Positions 25,857 to 35,313 are shown, counted from the stretch's first letter. The stretch is 64,000 bases of DNA from Legionella bononiensis (GCF_016786215.1 NZ_JADOBG010000022.1:372001-436000), one strand, 5' to 3'. Notes: a model not told the origin generated them from the sequence alone. Made by a program: numbers and translations.

Positions 25857-27269
25857 ATGTCAGCAAGTTCTAACCAGGTATCCCAATTAATTGCTTATGA
25901 TTTTTCTAAAGCTCGTTCTATGGAAACAATCTTTGAACGTATTCAATTATTTTCTCAGGAGGAATTTAAAAATTTTCTTAAACACGTTCGAGAAAATCCG
26001 GTTGAGTTTTTAAAACAAAACAAGAGATGCTTTTTAAGTGAGTGTTGGTGTGAAGGCTCAAGAGCTCACTCTCGAAAGGATTCAACACTACGACAAGAGT
26101 TTGAACAGAGAGTGGTGGATGCAGTAGCTCATTTGGATCGAAGTACTCCAATTAATTTATTAAGTATAGGAAGTGGTGGTTTGTTTCAGGATTTCATGGT
26201 TCTACTTAAATTACATGAGATGGGATTTACTACCATCCATTTGGATTCTGTAGAAAAAGAACGTGACATGTATCCGATGTTATTACAACACATTATTTCC
26301 AAGTGGAACACGGAATGTGGTGTTGATATTACTTTTCGTTCAGTGGAAGAAATTAGTGCACTTCCAGCCGATAGAAGTTATCACACTGTTTATGCTGTGG
26401 ATTTGGAAGAAATGCAGCATTATCTAGGGCTTGATTTCTCGCAAAGACAGATAAACGATGTGAGCTATATGCAATATAATGATGGTGTCAGCCTGGCTAC
26501 ATTAATGGCAGAGGCATTATCCAGATTGTCAACGCATGAGCGGTCTTTGTTCTGGATGTCATGTGGCAGGGATGTGATTGCATATAATGGTGTGGAGGAT
26601 TTTTCAAAATCACACATGATTTCATTCTTTGAGCACTATTTGAAAGAGAACCATCAGTTTGACGGATTTTGCATTAATGCGAATATTGCCAACGTTGTTC
26701 ATCATCTACCCTATTTGCTGGCTCAGAAAAAGCCCATATTGCTTGATGCATCCATTGCAAGCGAGACTACCCTGAGTGCAGTACAACAATTTCTGCAATC
26801 AAGGGGTTTAGAAGCCTATATTTTAACAAGGGCTGAAATTGACCAGCAAATTGTCTCTCGTCCGGGAAGCACATTGCTTGTTATTGATGATTCATTTTAT
26901 AATCCATCCTCATTGGATGAGGACCGTTCTTATCGTCTTTCAGTTCCTCATTATAGAACACGATTAAGTCAGAATTCATTTAATGAAACCCGCGTCGCTG
27001 CATTCAATTACGGAAAAATTATTCCGATGCCATTTGATATCGTATCGGTACAACCAAAACCTGAAAAACCGTTTGTGGCAGTCTCTTCAAATGGTGCATT
27101 ACCATGTGAAGAATACTACAGCAGTTTTGATAACAGTATGCCGTTGAATGGGTATAGCTTTTTCACTCCGCCTGAATCTCCTAAGAGAATTTCCGAAGGT
27201 GTCAATGCCATGACAAAAGAAGTCATTCAAATAATAACTGATCAGCGTTCTATGATGAGTCCATTGTAA
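25857..27269 (+). CDS. Orphan protein with SAM-methyltransferase-like motif
   Basis: 470 aa, strong GGAGG ribosome site. Residues 98-112 (PINLLSIGSGGLFQD) resemble motif I of class I SAM-dependent methyltransferases, followed by an acidic position at 130 (HLDSVEKE) equal to motif II. Before this lies a Cys-containing segment (KRCFLSECWCEGSRAHSRKD). The C-terminal 200 residues are unassigned. No DNA- or RNA-type NPPY motif is seen, so the substrate is unknown. A decayed fragment of a paralogue lies at 13904-14017, so this is a multi-copy family in this genome. Candidate effector or small-molecule methyltransferase. Confidence 0.55.
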   Translation: MSASSNQVSQLIAYDFSKARSMETIFERIQLFSQEEFKNFLKHVRENPVEFLKQNKRCFLSECWCEGSRAHSRKDSTLRQEFEQRVVDAVAHLDRSTPINLLSIGSGGLFQDFMVLLKLHEMGFTTIHLDSVEKERDMYPMLLQHIISKWNTECGVDITFRSVEEISALPADRSYHTVYAVDLEEMQHYLGLDFSQRQINDVSYMQYNDGVSLATLMAEALSRLSTHERSLFWMSCGRDVIAYNGVEDFSKSHMISFFEHYLKENHQFDGFCINANIANVVHHLPYLLAQKKPILLDASIASETTLSAVQQFLQSRGLEAYILTRAEIDQQIVSRPGSTLLVIDDSFYNPSSLDEDRSYRLSVPHYRTRLSQNSFNETRVAAFNYGKIIPMPFDIVSVQPKPEKPFVAVSSNGALPCEEYYSSFDNSMPLNGYSFFTPPESPKRISEGVNAMTKEVIQIITDQRSMMSPL

Positions 27270-27282
27270 CCATGCTCAGGCA

Positions 27283-27314
27283 TCAGGAGTACATCTCGTA
27301 AGATTTACTCCTGA
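27283..27314. terminator. Stem-loop, probable terminator
   Basis: TCAGGAGTA ... TACTCCTGA, a perfect 9-bp stem between two convergent genes (27269 forward end, 27381 reverse end). A T-rich stretch follows after about 15 nt on the forward strand; a moderate terminator for the forward gene. Confidence 0.5.
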
Positions 27315-27380
27315 ATGATGCATACACTTTTATTTTTGCTCAGGTAAATCAAGTAGATCATATGTTTTACCTTGTGCCTA

Positions 27381-27986
27381 TTATTTCCACGAAAGAATCT
27401 TTGGTGGAGTATGAGACGGGGCTAGTGTCTCTCCGGCAGGCCATCCAAGGATAATCGCGGCTTGAGCTTTCATGCTGGTCGGGATTTCTAATTCGTGCTT
27501 CCATTCTGGCAAGTTTAATCCAGAGAGGGCAAATCCAATAACACATGAGCCCAGTCCTTTAGCATACGCGGCAAGCATTAAATTTTCAGCAGCGAGCCAG
27601 CACTCAGCTTTTACAAATGGGCCTGAATAAGTGCTGTATATAACAATTAATGTGCTTGCGTTATAAAATACGTTATAGTCTGGTTGTTTTATTACATCAA
27701 GAATATGTTTTGTTTGTTCTGTTTTGTATTTTAGTTTTTCATCAAGTAACGCTTTTTTACAATCATTGGACAATCGATCCAATCGATCTTTCTTTTGAAT
27801 TACGGCAAATGCTCTGGGTTCTTCATGCAGAGCAGTAGGAGCTTGTATCGCTGCGTCTAATAAAGTATGAATCAGATCTAAGCTCACTTTAGTAGGAAGG
27901 TAATCGCGAACAGCTCGACGATTATAGAGAGCATCCATTACATCCACAGTTTTATTTTCGTTTTCAATGTCTGATGAGTTTTTCAT
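27381..27986 (-). CDS. Nitroreductase-family flavoprotein
   Basis: 201 aa. The motif YNRRAVRDYLPTKVSLDLI at the start and LDAAIQAPTALHEEPRAFAVI (FMN and nicotinamide contact loops) are typical of NfsB/NfnB-type nitroreductases. LAAENLMLAAYAKGLGSCVIG is the second family block. The family reduces nitro compounds, quinones or flavins with NAD(P)H and FMN as a cytosolic dimer. The exact substrate is not predictable. It is transcribed leftward, upstream of nothing co-directional within 80 nt except mgtA (which ends further right at 28090), so it may be read through from mgtA. Confidence 0.88.
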   Translation of the reverse strand: MKNSSDIENENKTVDVMDALYNRRAVRDYLPTKVSLDLIHTLLDAAIQAPTALHEEPRAFAVIQKKDRLDRLSNDCKKALLDEKLKYKTEQTKHILDVIKQPDYNVFYNASTLIVIYSTYSGPFVKAECWLAAENLMLAAYAKGLGSCVIGFALSGLNLPEWKHELEIPTSMKAQAAIILGWPAGETLAPSHTPPKILSWK

Positions 27987-28089
27987 AGCTAATCCATTAT
28001 TTTGCTCAATGATGTATTTAGTATAGTCTGCCTTTCTAATTAAAATTAAAAGAGGCTCATTAAATTATTTCGCTTTGTAAGACTGATTT

Positions 28090-30651
28090 TTATATCCATT
28101 TCCACATTAATTTTCTTTTAATCAGTTCTACCAGAAACAGATAGGTAACCGTCGCTGTAATAAGAAAGAGAAAATAGGTTGCTGGCAGTGGTATGAATCC
28201 CAAAAGAGGGGCTATGGGTGTAAATGGCAAAAGGACTCCAATTGCAACACAAAGGAGTACTGTTGATATCAAGGGTATGCTGGGTTTGCTTTGCCAGGGA
28301 TTTTTAACAGAACGAATAACAAATACCACCAGAGTTTGGGTTGCCAACGATTCAACAAACCAACCCGTTTGAAATAATGCTTCTGTTGCTGCAAAAACCT
28401 TCAGCATGATGAAAAAAGTAATGAAATCAAAAAGTGAACTAATAGGGCCAATATAAAACATAAATTTACGAATTATACCGATATCCCAATGCTTGGGTTT
28501 TTGCGTAAAACTGCGATCAACATTATCAGTCGGAATGGTAATTTGAGAGCAATCATAAAGCAGATTATTTAAAAGTATTTGAGACGGTAACATAGGTAAA
28601 AAGGGTAAAAAGAGAATAGCGACAGCCATACTTAACATATTTCCAAAATTAGAGCTGGTGCCCATCATCAGATATTTCATCACGTTTCCGAATGATTTAC
28701 GACCTTCAATTATTCCATCCAGTAATACACTTAAATGATGTTTTAATAAGATGATATCTGCAGCTTCGCGAGCCACATCGACAGCGCCTGCAACGGAAAT
28801 TCCCACATCCGCACTGCGCAGTGAAGGGACATCGTTAATTCCATCGCCAATATAACCGACAACATGACCGCGAGAGCGCAATGCGCTGATGATGCGTTGT
28901 TTTTGCATGGGGGAGATGCGCGCAAATACATCCACTTGCTCTGCAATTGAGCCTAATGCGGAGTCACTGATATGCTCTAATTCTTCACCGAGGACTATGG
29001 TGCCTGAATCAATCGAAACTTTGTTGCAGATATGGCGTGTAACTAATTCATTGTCTCCCGTAATAATTTTTATCTTCACCCCTTCCTGATGCAATTCTTT
29101 TATTACGGCAGGAATGTCTTTAAGTGGCGGATCTAAAAAGGCAAGAAATCCAGCTAAGACCAAGTCTTTTTCATCCCGTGCATGATAAGAGGGTTGTTTG
29201 GTTATATTTCGATAAGCAACAGCCAATACCCTGTAACCCTGTTCGCTTAATGACAAAAAAGTCGCTTCAAACATTTTACGATGTTCATCATCCAATACCT
29301 GGTTTTTGCTTTCGTTATCATAATGGGTGCAGGCTTTTATTATGTACTCTGGCGCACCTTTGGTTATAAGAATATGAGCGTCATTTTTTTCAATAACCAC
29401 ACTGGAGCGGCGTCGCTCAAAATCAAATGGAATTTCATCGATTTTGTTGTAGGGTTGTACATCCGGGTGATCATGTTTCAAGATCGCTACATCAAGTGGG
29501 TTAATGTTTGCTTTTTTTAATACAGCAATATTAAAAGGACTGGGTATTTCAGTTCCAAATAAACTGTTCAAATAGGCCAGTAACATCACATATTCAGATT
29601 TTTTTCCAAAAGGATCAATGTGTTGCTCTAATATCATTTCCCCACTGGTTAAGGTTCCCGTTTTATCACTGCACAGTATATCGATGCTGCCAAAATTCTG
29701 AATTGCTGACAGGTTTTTAACAATGACGTCTTTCTTTGCCATATGAAGGGCGCCAGCTGCGAGAGTTACAGTAGTAATCATGGGCAATAATTCGGGAGTC
29801 AGGCCTACTGCCAGGGCAACAGAAAATAATAATGACTCAAGCAATGATCGCTTAAGATATATGTTGACTGAGAAGACAAATATCACCAGAAAAAACACTA
29901 CTTTCATGATAAATATGCCAAATCGAGTTATCCCTTTTTCAAACTCTGTACGCGGTGTCGCTTTTGTGAGCGCTTCAACTATGTGACCAAATTGAGTGTT
30001 TTGTCCGGTAGAAATTACAACAGCCATTGCTGTACCGCTAACAACAGATGAACCTGAAAAAACAGCATTACTTGCCTCAGATGGGTTTTTAAGTCTGGTG
30101 GTTTGTGCAACAGCTTCTTTTTCTACAGGCAGTGATTCACCAGTAAGGGCAGCTTGTTGAATATGCAGGTCTCTGGCTTTTATCAATAATGAATCTGCTG
30201 GTACTACATCACCCGCTATGAGTTGAATAATATCCCCTGGCACCAGTTCTCGACAAAGAATTTCCTGCCATTGATTGTCACGTAATACATTGGCCGTGGT
30301 CGCAATGTGCGTTTGAAGTTTTTTAACGGCAAGCAATGATCGATGGCTCTGAAAATAATCCAGGCCAACACTCATAACCACCATTGTAACAATGATACTG
30401 GAATTGACTATATTCCCAGTAAAGGCTGAAACCAGAGCAGCAATTAACAAGATGGCAACTAAAGGATTAAGTGAATGAGAGATGGCTTCAAAAATAAGTA
30501 AATGATAGGGTTTACGGACATATTCATTCAGTCCGGATAATTCCTGCCTTTTCTGTGCTTCAAGACTGGTCAGTCCTTGTAGAGAGCTATCCATTTGGGT
30601 TAGCACTTGTTCGGGGCTAAGAGTGACTAATGTTGATAAATCTCTATTCAT
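28090..30651 (-). CDS. mgtA: Mg2+-importing P-type ATPase
   Basis: 853-aa P-type ATPase of class IIIB, inner membrane. The phosphorylation site is DKTGTLTSGE (CSDKTGTLT). TGESLPVEK is the dephosphorylation loop, KGAPE the nucleotide site and GDGINDVPSLRSADVGIS the hinge. The last third has about six TM helices with NLLYDCSQITIPTDNVD, the characteristic MgtA/MgtB segment. It is slightly shorter than E. coli MgtA (898 aa), mostly at the N-terminus. The family imports Mg2+ when external Mg2+ is low. The 155-bp upstream region carries a palindrome at 30723-30736; no mgtA-like leader structure could be recognised. Confidence 0.92.
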   Translation of the reverse strand: MNRDLSTLVTLSPEQVLTQMDSSLQGLTSLEAQKRQELSGLNEYVRKPYHLLIFEAISHSLNPLVAILLIAALVSAFTGNIVNSSIIVTMVVMSVGLDYFQSHRSLLAVKKLQTHIATTANVLRDNQWQEILCRELVPGDIIQLIAGDVVPADSLLIKARDLHIQQAALTGESLPVEKEAVAQTTRLKNPSEASNAVFSGSSVVSGTAMAVVISTGQNTQFGHIVEALTKATPRTEFEKGITRFGIFIMKVVFFLVIFVFSVNIYLKRSLLESLLFSVALAVGLTPELLPMITTVTLAAGALHMAKKDVIVKNLSAIQNFGSIDILCSDKTGTLTSGEMILEQHIDPFGKKSEYVMLLAYLNSLFGTEIPSPFNIAVLKKANINPLDVAILKHDHPDVQPYNKIDEIPFDFERRRSSVVIEKNDAHILITKGAPEYIIKACTHYDNESKNQVLDDEHRKMFEATFLSLSEQGYRVLAVAYRNITKQPSYHARDEKDLVLAGFLAFLDPPLKDIPAVIKELHQEGVKIKIITGDNELVTRHICNKVSIDSGTIVLGEELEHISDSALGSIAEQVDVFARISPMQKQRIISALRSRGHVVGYIGDGINDVPSLRSADVGISVAGAVDVAREAADIILLKHHLSVLLDGIIEGRKSFGNVMKYLMMGTSSNFGNMLSMAVAILFLPFLPMLPSQILLNNLLYDCSQITIPTDNVDRSFTQKPKHWDIGIIRKFMFYIGPISSLFDFITFFIMLKVFAATEALFQTGWFVESLATQTLVVFVIRSVKNPWQSKPSIPLISTVLLCVAIGVLLPFTPIAPLLGFIPLPATYFLFLITATVTYLFLVELIKRKLMWKWI

Positions 30652-30722
30652 ATTATTCGTCCTGGATATACATTATGAAGTTATCCTAAAATGACTATGA
30701 GATGAAGCTTTTTTATTTCTTG

Positions 30723-30736
30723 TACACTATAGTGTA
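30723..30736. promoter_or_regulatory. Palindrome between mgtA and phytochelatin-synthase-like gene
   Basis: Perfect 14-bp palindrome TACACTATAGTGTA, 72 bp before the mgtA start and 71 bp before the divergent gene. Symmetric position between two divergent starts suggests an operator for a regulator controlling both, possibly metal-related. No known consensus is assigned. Confidence 0.4.
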
Positions 30737-30806
30737 AAAAGAGGTGGGTGATGTTAATAAATAACGTCCAAGATGACATCTTGATAGTGAACACCCAGAA
30801 AATCCT

Positions 30807-31421
30807 ATGCGCAATATCTTTAATAAGATGATTCAACTACATAAAGCCGGTTTTCGTCAGGAGCATGAAGCGACCTGCGGTCCTGCTTCAATTATTCTTG
30901 CAACATTAGGCCTGGGTTTAGAACAAAAACACGAATCAGAGTGGATAAGCACTCGTTTTTCCCGGTTTATGCCCGTTCACCAATTTTTAGAACGAGGAAT
31001 GGCCTTGCATGAACTGCATTTTATTTCCGAGCTTATTTATGAAAACAGGCTTGATATAAGGACTCAACGCGCTTATGAAGAACATTTTCCCTTGTTTTTA
31101 AACGATGTAAAAAAATCGGTACAAGAAAAAAAGTCGGTCATCATCGTTAATTACAGACAGGATGATTTCGTATCTAATGTTGTATCATGCTCGCAGGGTA
31201 ACCCTCATTACTCGCCTATAGTTGGGTGGGATGCTAAAGAAGAGAACGTATTGCTATGCGATATTGATTCATCCATTCAAGATTTGTATTGGGTGAATAT
31301 TCAAACTCTTTATCACTCCATGAGTCAGTACAACCCGGTCTTTAATCTTCCCAGAGGATGGTTAGTGCTAAAAAAAAGGAATGAATCCGGAGTTACAAAC
31401 AACTCCGAATCAATTCCTTGA
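30807..31421 (+). CDS. Phytochelatin-synthase-like cysteine peptidase
   Basis: 204 aa. Papain-like catalytic pattern of the phytochelatin synthase family: Cys 24 in EATCGPASIILATLGLG, His in NPHYSPIVGW and Asp in LLCDIDSS, followed by YWVN, which aligns to the family's substrate-channel end. Bacterial short forms usually hydrolyse glutathione to gamma-Glu-Cys or act as peptidases rather than making phytochelatins. No signal peptide is evident, so it is probably cytosolic or secreted by another route. Divergent from mgtA. A 3' stem (CGGAGTT/AACTCCG, about 31388-31407) overlaps the coding end and may help termination. Confidence 0.7.
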   Translation: MRNIFNKMIQLHKAGFRQEHEATCGPASIILATLGLGLEQKHESEWISTRFSRFMPVHQFLERGMALHELHFISELIYENRLDIRTQRAYEEHFPLFLNDVKKSVQEKKSVIIVNYRQDDFVSNVVSCSQGNPHYSPIVGWDAKEENVLLCDIDSSIQDLYWVNIQTLYHSMSQYNPVFNLPRGWLVLKKRNESGVTNNSESIP

Positions 31422-31447
31422 AATCACTATAACTATCGAATTATGGC

Positions 31448-31729
31448 TCAATTAGGTTCACAGATGGTGTGGTGTTGTAGTGTTCTTGAATGAATAATAA
31501 TTAATCGAAATAAGCGTGCAACGAAATCAGGATCGATTGCGTAGGATTGTGACACATTTTGATAGAATTCAAAATTCTTTTTTTCCTGATTCATATCAAT
31601 AATTGATTTACCTTCCAGCTGTTTTAAACGCGCAATTTTTTTACACAAGTCCTGGCGAAGCGCTAAATTCCTGATAATGGCACAATCGGTTTCTTGAATG
31701 TGTTCTCTCAATTGTTCGATAGTTGACAT
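31448..31729 (-). CDS. Chorismate mutase type II-like (AroQ fold)
   Basis: 93 aa from the ATG at 31729, whose ribosome site (TTAGGA) overlaps the stop codon of trhP. A longer frame to 31819 would overlap trhP in another frame and is less likely. The motif LREHIQETDCAIIRNLALRQDL-KKIARLK has the Arg-x-x-Ile, Asp, Arg and Lys positions of AroQ enzymes (LRxxIxxxDxxIxxLLxxRxxLxxxVxxxK). The last helix FVARLFRLIIIHSRTLQ completes the three-helix fold. The family isomerises chorismate to prephenate for Phe/Tyr synthesis. It is translationally coupled to trhP. Some residues differ from E. coli, so activity is not assured. Confidence 0.7.
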   Translation of the reverse strand: MSTIEQLREHIQETDCAIIRNLALRQDLCKKIARLKQLEGKSIIDMNQEKKNFEFYQNVSQSYAIDPDFVARLFRLIIIHSRTLQHHTICEPN

Positions 31730-31737
31730 AGGCAGTC

Positions 31738-33042
31738 CTAAGGTTGAGTTTCGCTCCAGTGACGAATTAAATAGCCATGCTCCAACTGATTTACGTCTTG
31801 AATATTGGCTGGAATGCACACCACATGACCGCTTCCAGGAGCTCGTTGCATTGAGTGACCTTCAGTGCTTTCGATGGCTTCGAGCGGAGCAATGTAATTA
31901 CCGGTCGGCAGCATGACTTCAAGAGTATCGCCTATAGAGAATTGATTTTTTACTTGGACTTTGAGCAGTTGTTTACTGCAGTCATAATCCAGCAATTCAC
32001 CGACTACCTGCTGTTTTATACCTGTTTCATTGCGATCTTTATAACTTTGATATTCCTCGGGAACGTGTCGACGATAAAAACCTTCTGTGTATCCTCTGAG
32101 TGATAATCCTTCCAGAGCATCCATGAGACTCCAGTCAAATGGTTTGCCAGCAATCGCATCATCAATCGCCTTTCGATACAACTGGGTCACGCGGGCCACA
32201 TAAAAATCTGATTTGGTTCGACCTTCTATTTTTAAACAATCAATACCCATTTGAGCAAGTTGTTCCACATGCTGAATTGCTCTTAAGTCCTTCGAGTTAA
32301 AAAGATAAGTCCCATGCTCATCTTCTTCCATGATATTCAGTTCTCCCTCGCGTTGAGGAGACTGTTGAAATAGAGCAGTCCTGCTTTCTACACGAGCATT
32401 ACCCCATTCATCTTCTGTGCTTTCTTTTACTTCATAGTTCCACCGGCATGCATTAGTGCATGCACCTTGATTGGGATCACGGTGATTAAAATAACCGGAT
32501 AAGAGACAGCGTCCGGAATGAGCCATACATAAGGCGCCATGCACAAATACTTCCAATTCAATATCCGGACAATAGTCTCGTATGGCTTGAATTTCTTTTA
32601 AAGACAACTCTCGAGATAAAATGACTCGTTCAAGCCCCAGAGAGTGCCAAAATTTCACTGCAGCATAATTCATCACATTAGATTGAACGGACAAATGAAC
32701 CGGTTGATCAGGCCATTGTTCTCTAACCATCATAATGAGTCCAGGATCTGCCATGATGAGAGCGTCTGGCCCCGCTTCAATCACTGGCGCCAGATCCTCC
32801 AGATACGTATTGATTTTATTGTTTTGGGCAATAATATTACTCGCGACAAAAAATAATTTACCCTGGGCATGCGCTTCATTAATCCCTATAACCAATTTTT
32901 CATGAGAAAACTCATTATTTCTAGCGCGAAGACTATAACGAGGTTGACCGGCATAGACTGCATCTGCGCCATATGCAAAGGCTCTTCGCATGCGTTTTAA
33001 CGAGCCTGCAGGAGACAATAATTCTGGAGATTTTATGTTCAT
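31738..33042 (-). CDS. trhP: tRNA hydroxylation protein P (peptidase U32 family)
   Basis: 434 aa, clear orthologue of E. coli TrhP (YegQ, 453 aa). The N-terminus PELLSPAGSLKRMRRAFAYG and the internal blocks ILSRELSLKEIQAIRDYCPD and HGALCMAHSGRCLLSGYFNH are kept. The four-Cys set (GALCMAHSGRC, then GACTNACRW) is intact; in the family it binds an iron-sulfur cluster. TrhP makes 5-hydroxyuridine at wobble position U34 of tRNAs from prephenate. The next gene in the operon is a chorismate mutase, whose product is prephenate, a meaningful coupling. Confidence 0.9.
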   Translation of the reverse strand: MNIKSPELLSPAGSLKRMRRAFAYGADAVYAGQPRYSLRARNNEFSHEKLVIGINEAHAQGKLFFVASNIIAQNNKINTYLEDLAPVIEAGPDALIMADPGLIMMVREQWPDQPVHLSVQSNVMNYAAVKFWHSLGLERVILSRELSLKEIQAIRDYCPDIELEVFVHGALCMAHSGRCLLSGYFNHRDPNQGACTNACRWNYEVKESTEDEWGNARVESRTALFQQSPQREGELNIMEEDEHGTYLFNSKDLRAIQHVEQLAQMGIDCLKIEGRTKSDFYVARVTQLYRKAIDDAIAGKPFDWSLMDALEGLSLRGYTEGFYRRHVPEEYQSYKDRNETGIKQQVVGELLDYDCSKQLLKVQVKNQFSIGDTLEVMLPTGNYIAPLEAIESTEGHSMQRAPGSGHVVCIPANIQDVNQLEHGYLIRHWSETQP

Positions 33043-33132
33043 AATGTAACTCGTATAAAATAATTCAATATCACTATCTGTAGGGTAAAAGGCCAGAAGA
33101 GTGTTCTTCAGACGATTGTTTACGTTCAGAAT

Positions 33133-34185
33133 TTATGTTTTGGCTTCTTTAAAAGTTGACCAATGTTTGCTCTCAAAATCGTATAACTTGCAACTCTTAA
33201 AAATATTGAGCACGTAACGTAATTTAAATTGATACTCATGAACGTATTCCCCGTATTTAACTTTTAATGCTTGGTGAGCTTGAGGTAAGTTATAAAAAGG
33301 AATTCTGGGATCGAGGTGGTGAGGGACATGTATCATGATGTTATGCAATAATACTCGTGATAGTTTTGAACAATGAATGATCGTACTGCAGTACAAAGCG
33401 CCAACAGAATGAGACCATTCTGCTTTTAAATCAAAGAAAGGGATATCGGGATGTGTATGATGCAAATAGACAATTATGGCGATGAAATAATTAAAAACAA
33501 TAAACGGTACCACTACAGCGACAGCAACACCCACAATGCCTCCAGCAAAAATATATGCCAACACAGACATCGCTAGCCCATAAAACAGCACTATTAGTTT
33601 ACCATTGCGATAATATCGACGTTCCTGTTTCTCTTTACCCGGATTAAAACACAACATTTGCTCCCACCATATCCGGCGCAAATAATGGAACGCAGAGGTG
33701 AAAAAGCAGCGTTCTATCCGATAGAGGACGCGTTGAATACTGGAAAGTGATTGATACTCCTTTCGTGTCAGGGGGCGCCATATCCAATCAATTGGAGAAA
33801 AAGAGGCGAAACCATGATGAACCTTATTATGACCGAAGGACCACATTCGATACACATTTAATGAAGGAAGCATCGCTATTGTTCCCAGCATTTCGGCAAT
33901 TTTGCTGTTTTTAAACAACGCGCCATGAGCCGCATCATGAGCCCAAACAAACAGCATGGCTGTAGCAACACCTGCAATCACACCACCAATCAGTTGGAAT
34001 TCCAGATGACTACTCAAAAAAACAAGAGCAAGTCCTCCTAAAAACAGTATGAGATCAAAAAAATACCAAAATAGATTTTTAACCTGAGATTGCTTATAAC
34101 ATTCATGCGGAATGCTGGTGCGAGCCACAGATGATTTTATTTCCTTTACTTGCTTCCATAATTTATTTGACTGGATGGATTTCAT
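33133..34185 (-). CDS. Fatty acid desaturase-like membrane protein
   Basis: 350 aa integral-membrane di-iron protein. Three His boxes: HDAAHGAL (about residue 108), HNKVHHG (about 139) and HVPHHLDPRIPF (about 288), in the order of membrane fatty-acid desaturases/hydroxylases. Two hydrophobic hairpins precede box 1 and separate box 2 from box 3 (VGVAVAVVVPFIVFNYFIAI). It introduces a double bond or hydroxyl group into acyl chains using O2. The oxygen need makes an FNR-linked upstream region plausible: the FNR-like box at 34464 is 279 bp before its start. Confidence 0.82.
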   Translation of the reverse strand: MKSIQSNKLWKQVKEIKSSVARTSIPHECYKQSQVKNLFWYFFDLILFLGGLALVFLSSHLEFQLIGGVIAGVATAMLFVWAHDAAHGALFKNSKIAEMLGTIAMLPSLNVYRMWSFGHNKVHHGFASFSPIDWIWRPLTRKEYQSLSSIQRVLYRIERCFFTSAFHYLRRIWWEQMLCFNPGKEKQERRYYRNGKLIVLFYGLAMSVLAYIFAGGIVGVAVAVVVPFIVFNYFIAIIVYLHHTHPDIPFFDLKAEWSHSVGALYCSTIIHCSKLSRVLLHNIMIHVPHHLDPRIPFYNLPQAHQALKVKYGEYVHEYQFKLRYVLNIFKSCKLYDFESKHWSTFKEAKT

Positions 34186-34333
34186 AAGACACTACCTTTT
34201 TATACAGCGTTGGCCAAGGCCACTAAGGGACAAGTCCTGTTTTATACGTCATCTACGCAAAGACGCTTGGGAATACGGGCATTTATTGAGTCATTTTATA
34301 GACCTTCGTTAATTCAACCTGAGCAAAAATTAC

Positions 34334-34418
34334 GTCATCCTCGCGAAAGCGGGGATCCATGCATCAATGTGGCATAGTGCTCACTTTGGCCAAAGAACCC
34401 AATCGTGTTGAGGATGAC
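34334..34418. repeat. REP-like palindromic repeat
   Basis: Outer inverted ends GTCATCCTC (34334-34342) / GAGGATGAC (34410-34418), with an inner hairpin TCGCGAAAGCGGGGA. It resembles the widespread 'GTCATCCC-GCGAAAGC-GGGGAT' intergenic repeat family. About 75 bp lie between the arms. It lies upstream of the desaturase and downstream of fnr. Confidence 0.5.
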
Positions 34419-34450
34419 AAACTTATTATTCGGGGTATTTTAGATGGATT

Positions 34451-34482
34451 TTCAGGAATGACCTTGATCTACATCATGGAAA
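34451..34482 (+). repeat. Left arm of 32-bp inverted repeat flanking fnr, with FNR-like box
   Basis: 32 bp matching the reverse complement of 35314-35345 with one mismatch. It contains TTGATCTACATCAT (34464-34477), close to the FNR consensus TTGAT-N4-ATCAA. Fifteen bp after the end of the fnr gene. Confidence 0.8.
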
Positions 34483-34496
34483 TGTAAAAGTAACGT

Positions 34497-35237
34497 TCAG
34501 GATTTACGAAAAATGCCCTGATTCTTCATGACGGAACAGTGTTCCATATCCGCAATGAGTTTTAATTGTTCGGGTTGCAAAAGTTGAATGTTCTTCTGAT
34601 CAATCGCAATCAGTTTATTTTTTTTAAATTGAGCGAGAAGACGGCTAATCGTTTCTGCGGTAAGCCTTAAATAATTACCTATATCTTGACGAGACATAGG
34701 CAGAAGAAATTGCAATTGCATTTCTAATGGATGTAATCGAGTGGCTAAATCAATTAGAAAAGCAGCAAGTCGTTGTTCCGCGGTGATGTAACATAAATAG
34801 GAACCTACACTCAGTTGTTGGCTCATTAAATATAAAATATGCTTTTGCAAAGACGGATTTAATTGCAGTAACTCAAGGAAATTATCGTAGGGAATTTCAC
34901 AAACGACAGTATCGGACAAAGCAACGGCTGAAAAAAGGTAGTGCCGTGAATAAATGGCTTCAAAGCCCAGAACTTCCCCGGCAAAATAAAAACCCTGAAT
35001 TAATTCATTTCCATTCGCATCAACTTGATAGGTTTTTAAAGTTCCACGTTGAATCGCATACAGGTTTCGAAACATATTTTGAGGAAGATATAGGGGTTCA
35101 TTCTTTTTTAGATGATGGTGTTGTTTTACCGTATGATTATTTTGATTTATCCAATCCAATGAGTTCTCTTCCGCAATGCAAAAAGGAGAGAAAGTACAAT
35201 GTTCGCAGGTTGATGGATTGGTGTCGTTGTCTGTCAT
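34497..35237 (-). CDS. fnr: FNR-type oxygen-sensing transcription regulator
   Basis: 246 aa. Cys 11, 14, 20 and 113 have exactly the spacing (3, 6, 93) of the [4Fe-4S] ligands of E. coli FNR (20, 23, 29, 122), so it should sense O2. A cNMP-binding-like beta-roll (residues 40-150) and a C-terminal winged HTH (MSRQDIGNYLRLTAETISRLLAQF, residues about 180-205) bind DNA; ETISR occupies the recognition-helix position (FNR has ETxSR). Divergent from hemF. The gene is bracketed by a 32-bp inverted repeat that carries an FNR-like box at each end. This predicts autoregulation and control of neighbours. Confidence 0.9.
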   Translation of the reverse strand: MTDNDTNPSTCEHCTFSPFCIAEENSLDWINQNNHTVKQHHHLKKNEPLYLPQNMFRNLYAIQRGTLKTYQVDANGNELIQGFYFAGEVLGFEAIYSRHYLFSAVALSDTVVCEIPYDNFLELLQLNPSLQKHILYLMSQQLSVGSYLCYITAEQRLAAFLIDLATRLHPLEMQLQFLLPMSRQDIGNYLRLTAETISRLLAQFKKNKLIAIDQKNIQLLQPEQLKLIADMEHCSVMKNQGIFRKS

Positions 35238-35313
35238 TGGTGAATCTTCATAAAGCGCTTCAATGGAGTCATTGCATCATGTACGGGGCTCAAGTTTTTT
35301 ATTATATCATTTT

